From Roseivirga sp. UBA6061 (GTDB lineage Bacteria; Bacteroidota; Bacteroidia; Cytophagales; Cyclobacteriaceae), in contig DIYF01000019.1 in the NCBI GenBank assembly GCA_002427745.1, positions 1 through 43,568 of the forward strand: a DNA stretch of 43,568 bases. Reading direction: 5' to 3'. Both the position numbers and the translations under genes were made by a program. The notes under the pieces were generated by a model, which saw nothing but the letters and a program-made list of their open reading frames with translations, ran no database searches and had not been told where the DNA came from. Each line of letters begins with the position of its first letter. Position 1 is the stretch's first letter. Of the stretch, positions 25,996 to 34,558 are shown piece after piece.

Positions 25996-26799
25996 TCATC
26001 CACCGTCTATATCCACGCGAATATCCTGTAAGGTGAACTCCGGTGTTTCTACGATGTTACTCTTGTTGAGTGCTCTGTCCTGTATCTGGAACACCAGCTT
26101 GATGGTCTCGGCTCTGAATATGGGCAGAAAACCGGAGGATTGCATATCGTAGGTGATGGTACCTTCAATAGGTCTGTTGGTCGAGCGTATAAAGTCGCAG
26201 GGCTCGTCTTCGGCAGAAAGACAAGGGATACGACCATCGAAAGTCTCAGAGTTACAGAAGGTAACTTCATTATCACTACCCGGAGGCCATGCTCTTACGT
26301 CTGACTCGACAAATGAACCATCTGGTTGTTTGATAAAGAAGTCCACAAAGATGTTATGACGATTCTCATTGAAATCAACGTATAAAGTATCCTTTGTATC
26401 ACCGTCCTGATTGTAATCAAATGTAGCATCATCCGGCACACCCTGGGGAGCCTCGATAAGATAGTCAAGGCAGGTAAATGGCGGGTCACCGGGGCGCTCT
26501 CCGAATTCCACGATTGATCCGTCAGGATTGGTCACAAAGTCAAATTCGTTGTAAGGCCTGCCAGATTCAGCTCCGTCCAGTCCTATATCACCATCTCCAT
26601 CGGCTACATTGAAAGTAAGCTTCAGGGTAGTGGTCTCAATCGGTACACTCCCGATAAATACGGTCGTTACTTCAAAAGCAATGTCGTTGAAACTGATAAC
26701 CGGGGTGTCCGGCAAATCCGGTGGGCGATTACAGCCGAGCAAACTCAGTACCAGTGTAAGTGCCGCCAGAGAATAATATTTAGTATGATTCAGTCTCAT
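25996..26799 (-). CDS. Lipoprotein of unknown function
   Basis: This 267-residue exported lipoprotein has a signal peptide ending at lipobox LSLLGC and then a Pro-rich linker (NRPPDLPDTP). The mature part is rich in beta strands and acidic loops such as NVADGDGDIGLDG and DYNQDGDTKD, which look like calcium-binding loops. It resembles lipoproteins found widely in Cytophagales without known function. I cannot assign a role. Confidence 0.8.
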   Translation of the reverse strand: MRLNHTKYYSLAALTLVLSLLGCNRPPDLPDTPVISFNDIAFEVTTVFIGSVPIETTTLKLTFNVADGDGDIGLDGAESGRPYNEFDFVTNPDGSIVEFGERPGDPPFTCLDYLIEAPQGVPDDATFDYNQDGDTKDTLYVDFNENRHNIFVDFFIKQPDGSFVESDVRAWPPGSDNEVTFCNSETFDGRIPCLSAEDEPCDFIRSTNRPIEGTITYDMQSSGFLPIFRAETIKLVFQIQDRALNKSNIVETPEFTLQDIRVDIDGG

Positions 26800-26869
26800 C
26801 TGTTTATGTAAATCAATACAATTATAGCAATATTTGCCCTACCTGTGTGAGGGGCTGTTTTATTAACGA

Positions 26870-27859
26870 ATGGAAATTTTTAAAAGTTTATACGAGCGTG
26901 TTTTTTCTCTCACCTCAGAGACCTTCGAAACGCTGGCCCTTGAACTTTTTAACTTCCAATACAAGCATAACCCTGTTTACGGGGCTTATGTTGACAATTT
27001 AACGGTAAAACCGGAATTGGTCACAAGTATGACCCAAATCCCTTTTTTACCGATTGAGCTATTTAAAAGACACGAGATCAAGACGGGCAGTTGGAAGAGC
27101 ACAGAGGTATTTGAAAGCAGCGGCACCACCGGGGCGGTGACCAGTCGCCACCATGTCTTTGACGGAGAATACTATCTGAGGAGCTGTCGGCAGATTTTTA
27201 AAGAGTTTTACGGGCCTGTAGAAGATTATACGATACTGGCCTTGCTGCCTTCTTATCTGGAAAGGGAGAATTCCAGTCTGGTGTATATGGCACGCGATTT
27301 CATCAACAGATCTCATGACAGCCGGTCAGGGTTTTTCCTCAATGATCAGGAGGCTTTGGTCAGGCTATTGGCTGAGCTGCAGGATGAAAGGAAGCCCACC
27401 TTGCTGCTGGGAGTTACTTTCGGGTTACTGGATCTGGCTGAGCATCATCAGCTGGATCTCAAGGGTGTTATTATCATGGAGACCGGGGGCATGAAGGGCA
27501 GGAGAAAGGAGATGGTCCGATCGGAAGTTCACGAGATATTGACTAGTGCTTTCGGGGCTGAGGCCATCCATTCAGAATACGGAATGACAGAATTATTTTC
27601 TCAGGCTTACTCCAAAGGGTGGGGTATTTTCACGCCAGGGAGTTCTATAAGAGTGTTTACGAGAGACGTTAATGATCCTTTACATGTTTCCAACGATCTG
27701 AGAAGTGGTGGATTGAATGTAATTGATCTGGCCAATATTCATAGTTGCTGTTTCGTTGAAACCAAAGACATAGGTAAGGTGTACGAGAACGGTGATTTTG
27801 AGGTATTGGGACGTATGGATAACTCCGATATTCGCGGATGTAATCTTATGTTAGTCTAA
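26870..27859 (+). CDS. LuxE-like acyl-protein synthetase/acyl-transfer protein
   Basis: This 329-residue protein of the LuxE family is related to adenylating enzymes. The Ser/Thr/Gly-rich motif VFESSGTTGAVTSRHHVFD (an AMP-loop equivalent) and EYGMTELFSQAY (adenine-pocket motif) are clear. Family members activate fatty acids or move acyl groups for a partner reductase. No lux, reductase or carrier-protein gene is adjacent, so its substrate and partner are unknown. Stand-alone copies are common in Bacteroidota. Confidence 0.82.
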   Translation: MEIFKSLYERVFSLTSETFETLALELFNFQYKHNPVYGAYVDNLTVKPELVTSMTQIPFLPIELFKRHEIKTGSWKSTEVFESSGTTGAVTSRHHVFDGEYYLRSCRQIFKEFYGPVEDYTILALLPSYLERENSSLVYMARDFINRSHDSRSGFFLNDQEALVRLLAELQDERKPTLLLGVTFGLLDLAEHHQLDLKGVIIMETGGMKGRRKEMVRSEVHEILTSAFGAEAIHSEYGMTELFSQAYSKGWGIFTPGSSIRVFTRDVNDPLHVSNDLRSGGLNVIDLANIHSCCFVETKDIGKVYENGDFEVLGRMDNSDIRGCNLMLV

Positions 27860-27959
27860 AATAATATCAGAAGCTTCACGTTTTTTCAAAGATTATTTAG
27901 ACTCGTTCGGCTGTACGAACACGAATTTTTCTAACTTTAGCCTTCGAATTGAGAAAAAC

Positions 27960-28103
27960 ATGAAAAAAGTAAAAGTTCTCGCTCTTCTGTTGGGTATCGG
28001 TTTTTTAGCGCTTTCATCTTGTGCTCAGCGACCATGTCCGGCTTACACCAAAGCAGATTTTGAGTACCAGAAAGATAAGACTGAGCACAAAGCCCAGCCT
28101 TAA
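27960..28103 (+). CDS. Small lipoprotein (47 residues)
   Basis: A short ATG-initiated frame encodes MKKVKVLALLLGIGFLALSSC, a complete lipoprotein signal with lipobox, followed by a 26-residue mature part (AQRPCPAYTKADFEYQKDK and a charged end). Short lipoproteins of this pattern are widespread in Bacteroidota. A TAACTTTA box about 30 bases upstream resembles the -7 element. The stop codon overlaps the stop of the convergent regulator gene by 4 bases. Function is unknown. Confidence 0.75.
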   Translation: MKKVKVLALLLGIGFLALSSCAQRPCPAYTKADFEYQKDKTEHKAQP

Positions 28104-29254
28104 ATAAGGTACTTTTTCACGTCCTCCGCGGTGATTTCTTCACCGCACATAATCACCAGGCGCTCGGTTACATTCCGCAGTTCCCTGATATTTCCAGACC
28201 AGTCATAAGCTTGTAGTGCCTCAACAGCACCCTCATTGACTTCCTTCTTTTTAGTGCCGTACTCGTTGGCGATATCTCCCAGGAATTTGTCAACCAGCAG
28301 TGGGATGTCCTCTTTTCTGTCTTTCAGGGCTGGTACCTGGATCAGGATTACCCCAAGTCGGTGATAAAGGTCTTCTCTGAAGTTATTGTCCTCTATTTCT
28401 TTTTTCAGGTCTTTGTTGGTAGCTGCCAGTACCCTCACATTTACGTTGATGTCTTTATCGCCACCTACACGGTTGATCCGGTGTTCCTGCAGTGCGCGCA
28501 ATACCTTTGCCTGGGCCGACAGACTCATATCTCCAATCTCATCCAGAAACAGTGTACCCTCATTGGCCTGCTCAAACTTACCAATGCGCTGCTTATGAGC
28601 AGAGGTAAATGCTCCTTTCTCGTGACCGAAGAGCTCACTTTCAATCAGCTCGGCCGGAATAGCAGCGCAGTTCACTTCAATAAAGGGCGCTTTGGCGCGG
28701 TTGCTGCGCTCATGAATACCATGGGCTACCAGCTCTTTACCCGTTCCGTTAGGCCCTGTGATAAGAACACGGGCATCAGTCGGGCCTACCTTGTCCATCA
28801 TCTCTTTTACCTCCAGCAGTGATTCGGACTGGCCCACCATCTCGTATTTCTTCGAGAGCTGCTTTTTCAGCACTTTGGTCTCTGTTACCAGCGATGACTT
28901 TTCGAGGGCATTTTTTACCGTAAGCAGGAGTCTGTTCAAATCCGGTGGCTTAGGCACAAAGTCAAAGGCACCCATTTTAGTAGCATCCACAGCCGTTTCA
29001 ATGGTGCCATGGGCAGAGATCATAATGAACTGCGTATCGATACCCGCCATTTGTACCCTTTCCAATAACTCAATGCCATCCATTTTGGGCATGCGCACAT
29101 CACAGAGGGCGATATCGTACTTATCCGCTATCAGCTTATGCAGGCCTTCTTCACCATCTTTGGCTTCTTCAATGGTATAATTCTCATACTCCAGAATTTC
29201 CCTTAAGGTGCTTCTGATACTTTGTTCGTCATCGATAATTAGAATGCGCGGCAT
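28100..29254 (-). CDS. NtrC-type sigma-54 response regulator without an obvious DNA-binding domain
   Basis: Residues 1-120 form a receiver (IIDDEQS, phospho-acceptor D52 in LCDVRMPKMDG, K in VPKPPD). An AAA+ sigma-54 activator domain follows: Walker A GPNGTGKE, the sigma-54 contact loop GAFTSA, Walker B GTLFLDEIGDM, an arginine region ATNKDLKKEI...FREDLYHRLG and the sensor II helix WSGNIRELRNVTERL. The protein ends at 384 residues, a few residues after the AAA+ domain (EEITAEDVKKYLI), with no Fis-type helix-turn-helix visible. This length is typical of a Bacteroidota subgroup. It should drive sigma-54 promoters when phosphorylated. The cognate kinase is not adjacent. Confidence 0.9.
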   Translation of the reverse strand: MPRILIIDDEQSIRSTLREILEYENYTIEEAKDGEEGLHKLIADKYDIALCDVRMPKMDGIELLERVQMAGIDTQFIMISAHGTIETAVDATKMGAFDFVPKPPDLNRLLLTVKNALEKSSLVTETKVLKKQLSKKYEMVGQSESLLEVKEMMDKVGPTDARVLITGPNGTGKELVAHGIHERSNRAKAPFIEVNCAAIPAELIESELFGHEKGAFTSAHKQRIGKFEQANEGTLFLDEIGDMSLSAQAKVLRALQEHRINRVGGDKDINVNVRVLAATNKDLKKEIEDNNFREDLYHRLGVILIQVPALKDRKEDIPLLVDKFLGDIANEYGTKKKEVNEGAVEALQAYDWSGNIRELRNVTERLVIMCGEEITAEDVKKYLI

Positions 29255-29460
29255 AAATAGGTTTTAGGTTTATTGGTGAATAGGTTATTGATTGGCCACC
29301 AAGGTGATTCGGCTAAATTAGCAGATGTAATGAATAAGAAGGATGTGATGCCGTAAAAATTCCCTTTAAATTAAAAAGGTGGCAATTTTATCCGGCCTGT
29401 TTACCAACAGAGGCAGGTATCTCTAAATGACAATACTCGAAATTTGTTAGACCAGAAAAT

Positions 29461-29621
29461 TTGCTGCATTGTTTGGGTTTAATCAGGCATTTCAATGAAA
29501 AAGAAGATAGGCTCTTTGTTCTACAGGAAGTAAGGCCAATTTGAAAGCTGTGGATAGCATCGTATATTACATCTGGATTTGGAGTTTGGCACAGGAGAAA
29601 AATAGCCTCTTAGTTAGGTGA
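29461..29621 (+). pseudogene. Decayed 3' end of a cas2 gene preceding array 1
   Basis: No intact frame exists here, but two frames together match the C-terminal half of Cas2. In one frame, 29482-29532 reads IRHFNEKEDRLFVLQEV, matching KNQLDKKTDKLYVLRV of the intact Cas2 (residues 52-67). After a frameshift, 29535-29618 reads ANLKAVDSIV, then EKNSLLV and a stop, matching ASLKSMDIIG and TDSLFI (Cas2 residues 70-97). The stop is followed directly by the leader, exactly as at the intact cas2 (42584-42877). No recognisable N-terminal half is left upstream. I read this as a relic of a second adaptation module. Confidence 0.65.
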
Positions 29622-29708
29622 ATTTGACTTAGCAATATATATGGTCATTTTGCAAACAAGTGAAGGTGGGTTAACTGGTTTAAAATCAATGTCATGCGAG
29701 AGGGGTAG
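29619..29708 (+). promoter_or_regulatory. Leader of CRISPR array 1
   Basis: This AT-rich sequence of about 90 bases ends at the first repeat. It aligns along its whole length with the leader of array 2. Shared blocks include TGAATTT, TTAGCAAT, TATATGG, GGTTAAC and a purine-rich AAGAGG/GAGAGG just before the repeat. It should carry the array promoter and the integration signals. Confidence 0.8.
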
Positions 29709-30086
29709 GTCATAGTAAGTATCAAAATCAGGGTAGACTGAGACTTCTCAGACTGTAATAAGGATCAGGCGTTACATGGTCATAGTAAGTATCAAAATCA
29801 GGGTAGACTGAGACATAGCCACAACGCACCTTTTCGACACTATCCCAAGTCATAGTAAGTATCAAAATCAGGGTAGACTGAGACTCATCGAGATCGAGAG
29901 TAGCAGTTTGAGCATTTAGTCATAGTAAGTATCAAAATCAGGGTAGACTGAGACGATGAAGTCTCGTAACCTGACATTCAAATTGCTGGTCATAGTAAGT
30001 ATCAAAATCAGGGTAGACTGAGACAGCCGGCTCCCAAGACCTTTTTACCTTTTATGGTCATAGTAAGTATCAAAACCAGGGTAGAC
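29709..30086 (+). CRISPR. CRISPR array 1 (6 repeats, 5 spacers)
   Basis: The 36-base direct repeat begins GTCATAGTAAGTATC and ends GGGTAGACTGAGAC. Repeats start at 29709, 29779, 29849, 29919, 29989 and 30057. The first five are identical. The sixth is the degenerate trailer end: one T-to-C change, and the final six bases (TGAGAC) are missing, so it stops at 30086. Spacers are 34, 34, 34, 34 and 32 bases. The leader side and decayed end show transcription on the + strand. The last eight repeat bases, ACTGAGAC, would form the 5' handle of type III crRNAs after Cas6 cleavage. Confidence 0.97.
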
Positions 30087-30543
30087 CCGCCTCCGCTATG
30101 CTACGGATGGGCAGGCACTGCCAGCCTTCGGCTGGAGTTTATTAGTATATCAGTTGATTAGTTTAACAGTGGTTCAGAGATAGTAATGAATTTCCCTTTT
30201 TACCTCTTCTACCATTGCTTGCTACTAAAAGGGAGTTGGTTGGGGTTGTAGGAGCTTCTGCTTGCAGTGACCCCGATAACCATTAACCGATTACTGATAA
30301 CTAGCCAATGAGTAAGCATCTACAGAAGGAGACCCGCCTCCGCTATGCTACAGACGGGCAGGCACTGCCGGCCTTCGGCTGGAGTTTATTAGTATATCAG
30401 TTGATTAGTTTAACAGTGGTTCAGAGATGGTAATGAATTTCTCTTTTTACCTCTTCTGCCATTGCTGGCTATTGAGGGGAAGCCGGTTGGGGTTGGATAC
30501 CCCCCCCCGGTTTGCAGTGCCCTGATGACTATTAACCGATTAC
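30083..30543. repeat. Two direct copies of a ~210-base noncoding element
   Basis: Copy 1 (about 30083-30295) and copy 2 (about 30330-30543) both start GACCCGCCTCCGCTATGC and run in parallel to TTAACCGATTAC, with scattered substitutions. Each contains a short GC-rich hairpin (30121-30135, CCAGCC-TTC-GGCTGG in copy 1) and no open frame or transposase. Copy 1 abuts the truncated last repeat of array 1. A run of nine C (30500-30508) interrupts copy 2. It looks like a dispersed REP-like element rather than an insertion sequence. Confidence 0.8.
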
Positions 30544-30957
30544 CAATTCCTGACGATTTAACCTTTTTCAAAATTCCTGATTGCTAAGGCGGAAATTTCC
30601 TTCCTTTATAAACAAATCCTCTCAGATGTCACCCTCAGCTTGACTGAGGGTCTCCATAGTCACAGTAGCTCATCAATAAATGTACTTGTACCCCGTTGTT
30701 TGCAGATTCCTGATCACCAATTGTCTATAAACCAAATTAACCCGACCATGGGAAGTGCAATCAACCAGAACAGCTACTGATCATAGACTATCGGCAGTCA
30801 AGGGACATCATAGGTTCAAAATACCTTTATCTGAAAAATGTGGTCCTTACCGGTATTTCTGTAGTGTCTTATGAGGAATAGGTATTTCTTCTCTGATTAA
30901 TATTAGTTATTCCAGAGCTTAATCATGATTTCGCGCTACCTCAGTGCGTGGAAAATT
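30544..30957. other. Intergenic region upstream of the CRISPR effector operon
   Basis: About 400 bases hold no gene. A perfect 8-bp inverted repeat with a 5-base loop (30631-30651, ACCCTCAG...CTGAGGGT) resembles the dispersed hairpins of Bacteroidota intergenic DNA. A TACCTTTA box at 30832-30839 is a weak -7 candidate for the following operon, but I see no matching -33 element. Confidence 0.5.
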
Positions 30958-33480
30958 ATGAGTAAGTATCCGTATTTGTTTTTATTGGGTGGTCCCGATC
31001 TGGAAATGGAGGCCATCGGGGAGTTGCTTAAGCAACATGGCTATGTATGTCTGGATGCCGGCCTTGGTTGGGGTAATGCTAGTGTCACTGCCTATGAAGG
31101 GAGTAAGCATGCAGAAGAAATACAGCAAGCCTCAGAACAGGGAATTACCATTGTAGGCATAGAGCTGAAAGGTAAACCGGCCCTATGGCAGAACTATGTG
31201 CTCATTGACCATCATAATGAAAATGAAGACAAGCCCTCTTCTCTGGAGCAGGTAGCCAATCTGTTAGATATTACCCTGAATCGAGCTCAGCAATTAATTG
31301 CTGCCAACGACAGTGGCTATATACCCGCCCTGCGTGAGATCGGGGCGAGTGAAGAAGAAATCCGAGACATAAGGAAGAGAGACAGGCAGGCTCAGGGGAT
31401 AACGGAAGAAGATGAAAGGCTGGCAAAGAAGTCAATTGATGAAAACCTTACCGCAGAAGGAATTACTACGGTTGTAAGAGCATTAACATCTCATTTCAGT
31501 TCTGTTGGCGACCGATTAGCCTGGCATCAGTCTTTATTGATCTATAATGAAAAAAAGCTTGTCTATTATGGACGCCATCGCGATGTCCTGATTCAGGCCT
31601 TTTCTGAACATTTAAAAACAGAAAAAGCTTACCATGGTGGTGGAATTCGGGGCTTTTTTGGTTTTGACGAGAAAGCTTTCAGTACAAGGGAGATTCAGGA
31701 CCTGAAGAGGAGAGTGCTGAAGTGTATTAACACCGCAGAAGAAAAGAAAAAGCTACTCAGCCATCATGTATTTATGTTTGCCTTTAAATGGGAGCATGCA
31801 GGTGTTAAGGAATTTCAGGAGAAGTTTGATTTAAAGACTACCTGGGGGGATTCTTTTGGGAAGTGGAAAAGAGAAAAACTCCATCTGGGTTTTGATGAAT
31901 ACAATGAATACAACTATTTCCACCCACATGTGAGAGAAATCTTATATGACCTGGGAGAAGACTTGCAAACCATTGATAATGCTCAGAACGAAGCATTGAT
32001 TAAACATTATGAGTATCCGTTACCTCTCAGGCCTAACCGTCCACAATACTGTATTAAATACAAGAACAAAGGAGCCGAAACTACCTACAGGTTAGAAATT
32101 GATAGTATACACCTGAACCTTTATGGAACAGGCACCGGGTGTTTATCGATTCACCTTAGAAATTTCGATCACCCTCATCCCGAAGACATTTTAAAGATCA
32201 ATCAGTTTGGAAGAAGGCTCTTTCCACCATTTATGAGTCTTGACAAGCAATCAGTGATTACAGGGGAGTCTAATAAGAATTCAGGCAATTCGCTCTTGGA
32301 GTACACTAAGAACAGCGAGTTATCTGAAGCTACCTGGATAGAAGGTTTGCCAGATACGTCATCCAGCTATGAAGATTTTAATCAATATCTGAACAAGGAT
32401 ACATTCAAACATGGACCATTTCAGCTTCCTCAATTCATAAAGTGTCTTTTCCCCAAAGACTTTTTCTTCGTTCATCGCAAGGATGTACCGCCATCTCCAC
32501 ATCGGGCGACTGCTTTCAAAGTGTATTTGAGACCAGTGGTAGACGACCGCATGTTTGTGGTTTGTTGGTATGGCAACGGTCATTTAACGAACAAGCTAAA
32601 GGCCTATTCAAAGAAAAAGGAGCAATACAGTTTTTTAAATAACAAGTGGTGGTATCGGTACATATTGATAGACAGTGGTGGTGCCATGGTTCAGAATATG
32701 GATTTGTTACCTCAATTGCTGGAAGTCCACACTTATGCACGTTGGGTAGACCTGGGTACACTTTACGGTATGAGCCGGTATAGCATGGTTATGCTTACTG
32801 GTGAGTTAACCGAAGCACAATCATACGCTGGCGTACCTTCCTTTTTGGTGGCCCACCTGCAAACCATGTACTACAAAATGGCCGAATTATGCCTGATTCA
32901 GAGAGCTACCGTGTTGAGCTATGCAGATGAAGTAACACATGTTTCAGACCTGACTAAGGATAAAGGTGAAAACAGAGCTTCAATTCTGAAACGGATTAAA
33001 GAGTTATATGGGAGGTATATCCTGTTTGTGAACAAAATCTATTTCCGGGAAATCACAGCCCAGGAGCAGGGCATAGAAATGTATGATCTGCTGCAAAAAC
33101 AGATGAACCTAAAGGAAGAAGTAAAAGATCTGGACCAGGAGATAGAGGAACTTCAGAACTATGCAAAACTTACTGCTGAAGGCATCAGGCAAGAAAAAGA
33201 GAAAGAGACGAACAAGCTCCTGAAAAATCTCACCGTACTCAGTGTAATATTTCTGCCCTTTGCCTTTCTACTCTCAGTAGTGGATATGGGGACCGTGCCT
33301 GAAACGTTTTATCTGTCTGGAAAAATACATTGGCCCTTTTGGTACCGCTTTATAATCATTGTGCTGGGCGGTGTTTTTATCATCATTGTTTTAAAGCGGT
33401 TTATGGGGCTGGGGCTTCAGGGCAATACTAAAAAAACTTCCAGAACTCTTAAGAAAAATAAAGATCAACATCATGTTTAA
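30958..33480 (+). CDS. DHH phosphodiesterase-like domain fused to a CorA-type membrane effector (type III CRISPR accessory)
   Basis: The ATG at 30958 (MSKYPYLFLLGG, 840 residues) is preferred; an in-frame ATG at 30925 would add 11 residues. Residues 1 to about 260 resemble DHH/DHHA1 phosphodiesterases: GGPDLEMEAIG (a degenerate first motif), CLDAGLG, IDHHNEN (D84-H85-H86), AANDSGYI (D118) and the Gly-rich YHGGGIRGF near 225-232. The remaining part resembles the CorA proteins of type III CRISPR loci: a large cytoplasmic domain, a long coiled-coil helix, and two C-terminal membrane helices (VLSVIFLPFAFLLSVVDMG and FIIIVLGGVFIIIVL). The GMN motif of magnesium channels is not seen after the first helix. 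CorA effectors of type III-B systems are known to respond to SAM-AMP, and the separate DHH protein NrN degrades that signal. Here both would be in one chain. It overlaps cmr1 by 8 bases. Confidence 0.8.
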   Translation: MSKYPYLFLLGGPDLEMEAIGELLKQHGYVCLDAGLGWGNASVTAYEGSKHAEEIQQASEQGITIVGIELKGKPALWQNYVLIDHHNENEDKPSSLEQVANLLDITLNRAQQLIAANDSGYIPALREIGASEEEIRDIRKRDRQAQGITEEDERLAKKSIDENLTAEGITTVVRALTSHFSSVGDRLAWHQSLLIYNEKKLVYYGRHRDVLIQAFSEHLKTEKAYHGGGIRGFFGFDEKAFSTREIQDLKRRVLKCINTAEEKKKLLSHHVFMFAFKWEHAGVKEFQEKFDLKTTWGDSFGKWKREKLHLGFDEYNEYNYFHPHVREILYDLGEDLQTIDNAQNEALIKHYEYPLPLRPNRPQYCIKYKNKGAETTYRLEIDSIHLNLYGTGTGCLSIHLRNFDHPHPEDILKINQFGRRLFPPFMSLDKQSVITGESNKNSGNSLLEYTKNSELSEATWIEGLPDTSSSYEDFNQYLNKDTFKHGPFQLPQFIKCLFPKDFFFVHRKDVPPSPHRATAFKVYLRPVVDDRMFVVCWYGNGHLTNKLKAYSKKKEQYSFLNNKWWYRYILIDSGGAMVQNMDLLPQLLEVHTYARWVDLGTLYGMSRYSMVMLTGELTEAQSYAGVPSFLVAHLQTMYYKMAELCLIQRATVLSYADEVTHVSDLTKDKGENRASILKRIKELYGRYILFVNKIYFREITAQEQGIEMYDLLQKQMNLKEEVKDLDQEIEELQNYAKLTAEGIRQEKEKETNKLLKNLTVLSVIFLPFAFLLSVVDMGTVPETFYLSGKIHWPFWYRFIIIVLGGVFIIIVLKRFMGLGLQGNTKKTSRTLKKNKDQHHV

Positions 33481-34558
33481 GTATTCAGTCTCCCTCAAAC
33501 AACACACCCCGCTGATTCACTTTCACAAGCAACCGGGAGCTACCCTCCGTGCCACGGAGCTAAAACCCAAGCTGGATAAGTATCTGATCAAAAACTGTGA
33601 GATCAGAAAAGAGTGGATTACAAGCGGACAGGAAGATGCACTGGATTATAAGGTGAGGGTTATAGCTCCTGCAGTTGATTCAATTCCTATTGCCAAGGGT
33701 GAACAAACTCCTGCTTTCTTCGGGAACATGGGAGATGAGTATGATGATAATCCTAAATGCTTTTCCATTGCCAGCAAGCCATTGAAACTGTCATTTTCAT
33801 CATTCCATTCAGAACTGGTGAAGCAGGTTGAGACATGCTTGGGGGAGTTCTTTGCCCGTCATAATTTTGGGACAAGGCAGTCGAAAGGTTACGGTTCGTT
33901 TACGACAGAGATTTTTAGTCCGGAACTCTATAATACCATGACAAGTCTTCGTGTTGGAAAGAGGCAGATTAGAGATTTCAGGGATTTGATGAATATCATC
34001 AATTATTACTATCAAAGGCTTCGGTCAGGGATTAACTACAGACATGAATATCAACACGCCTTCCTTAAAATGTATCTGGAGGGTAAAGGCTACCACTGGG
34101 AAAAGCGCTGGCTCAAAGAGAAGTTTATAGGGGGATTGCCCCCAAGAGACGAGGAAGAGCGCTTTGCACGTGCCATGCTGGGCTTAGGCGGAGCTTACAC
34201 CTTCAAACCAAAACACAGGGATAGGAGAGACGGTCAGGTATACCCCGACCGGGAGGTAAATGTGAATGTAGAGTCAACAACAACCAGGGTCAGCAGGTTT
34301 AAATCGCCTGTTACCTTCAAACCTGTAGAATTTGGCACTCATTGGTCAATCTTCATTTTGCCTCAATGGGTACCTGAAGAGATGGAAAGCGTTCGTTTCA
34401 AGTTTTCAGCCAGGGGAGACAGTCACTACCTGGAAACTCCGGCAAAGGCTCTGGATATTGAAGATTTGATTCGCTCGTATCATATACATCTGGGGAGAGG
34501 GTTCAGGGCTTCAACCTACACTGGAAATCCTGCTTATCAAGTCCAAATTCATCACTAA
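33473..34558 (+). CDS. cmr1: Cmr1-like RAMP subunit of the type III-B complex
   Basis: The 361-residue protein begins MFKYSVSLKQHTPLIHF, with GATLRATELKPKLDKYL, the N-terminal pattern of the first gene in Bacteroidota Cmr operons. A RAMP Gly-rich loop is clear in NFGTRQSKGYGSF. Overall it is divergent from archaeal Cmr1, and the assignment relies on the Gly-rich loop and its position before cmr2. Cmr1 caps the 3' end of the crRNA-target duplex in the complex. It overlaps the DHH-CorA gene by 8 bases and ends at the first base of the cas10 ATG. Confidence 0.78.
   Translation: MFKYSVSLKQHTPLIHFHKQPGATLRATELKPKLDKYLIKNCEIRKEWITSGQEDALDYKVRVIAPAVDSIPIAKGEQTPAFFGNMGDEYDDNPKCFSIASKPLKLSFSSFHSELVKQVETCLGEFFARHNFGTRQSKGYGSFTTEIFSPELYNTMTSLRVGKRQIRDFRDLMNIINYYYQRLRSGINYRHEYQHAFLKMYLEGKGYHWEKRWLKEKFIGGLPPRDEEERFARAMLGLGGAYTFKPKHRDRRDGQVYPDREVNVNVESTTTRVSRFKSPVTFKPVEFGTHWSIFILPQWVPEEMESVRFKFSARGDSHYLETPAKALDIEDLIRSYHIHLGRGFRASTYTGNPAYQVQIHH

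Noticed and set aside
26870..27859. Bioluminescence (lux) operon
   Set aside because: Only a LuxE-like protein is present, with no luciferase, LuxC or LuxD genes next to it.
29255..29460. N-terminal half of the decayed cas2, or a cas1 remnant
   Set aside because: I could not find the Cas2 start motif (YLVFYDIAD) or Cas1 motifs in any frame there.
30083..30543. Insertion sequence or transposon
   Set aside because: Neither copy has a transposase frame, terminal inverted repeats or clear target duplication.
30925..30957. Upstream ATG for the DHH-CorA protein
   Set aside because: The extra 11 residues (ISRYLSAWKI) do not fit the DHH domain start; the ATG at 30958 begins directly before the first strand. 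It remains possible.
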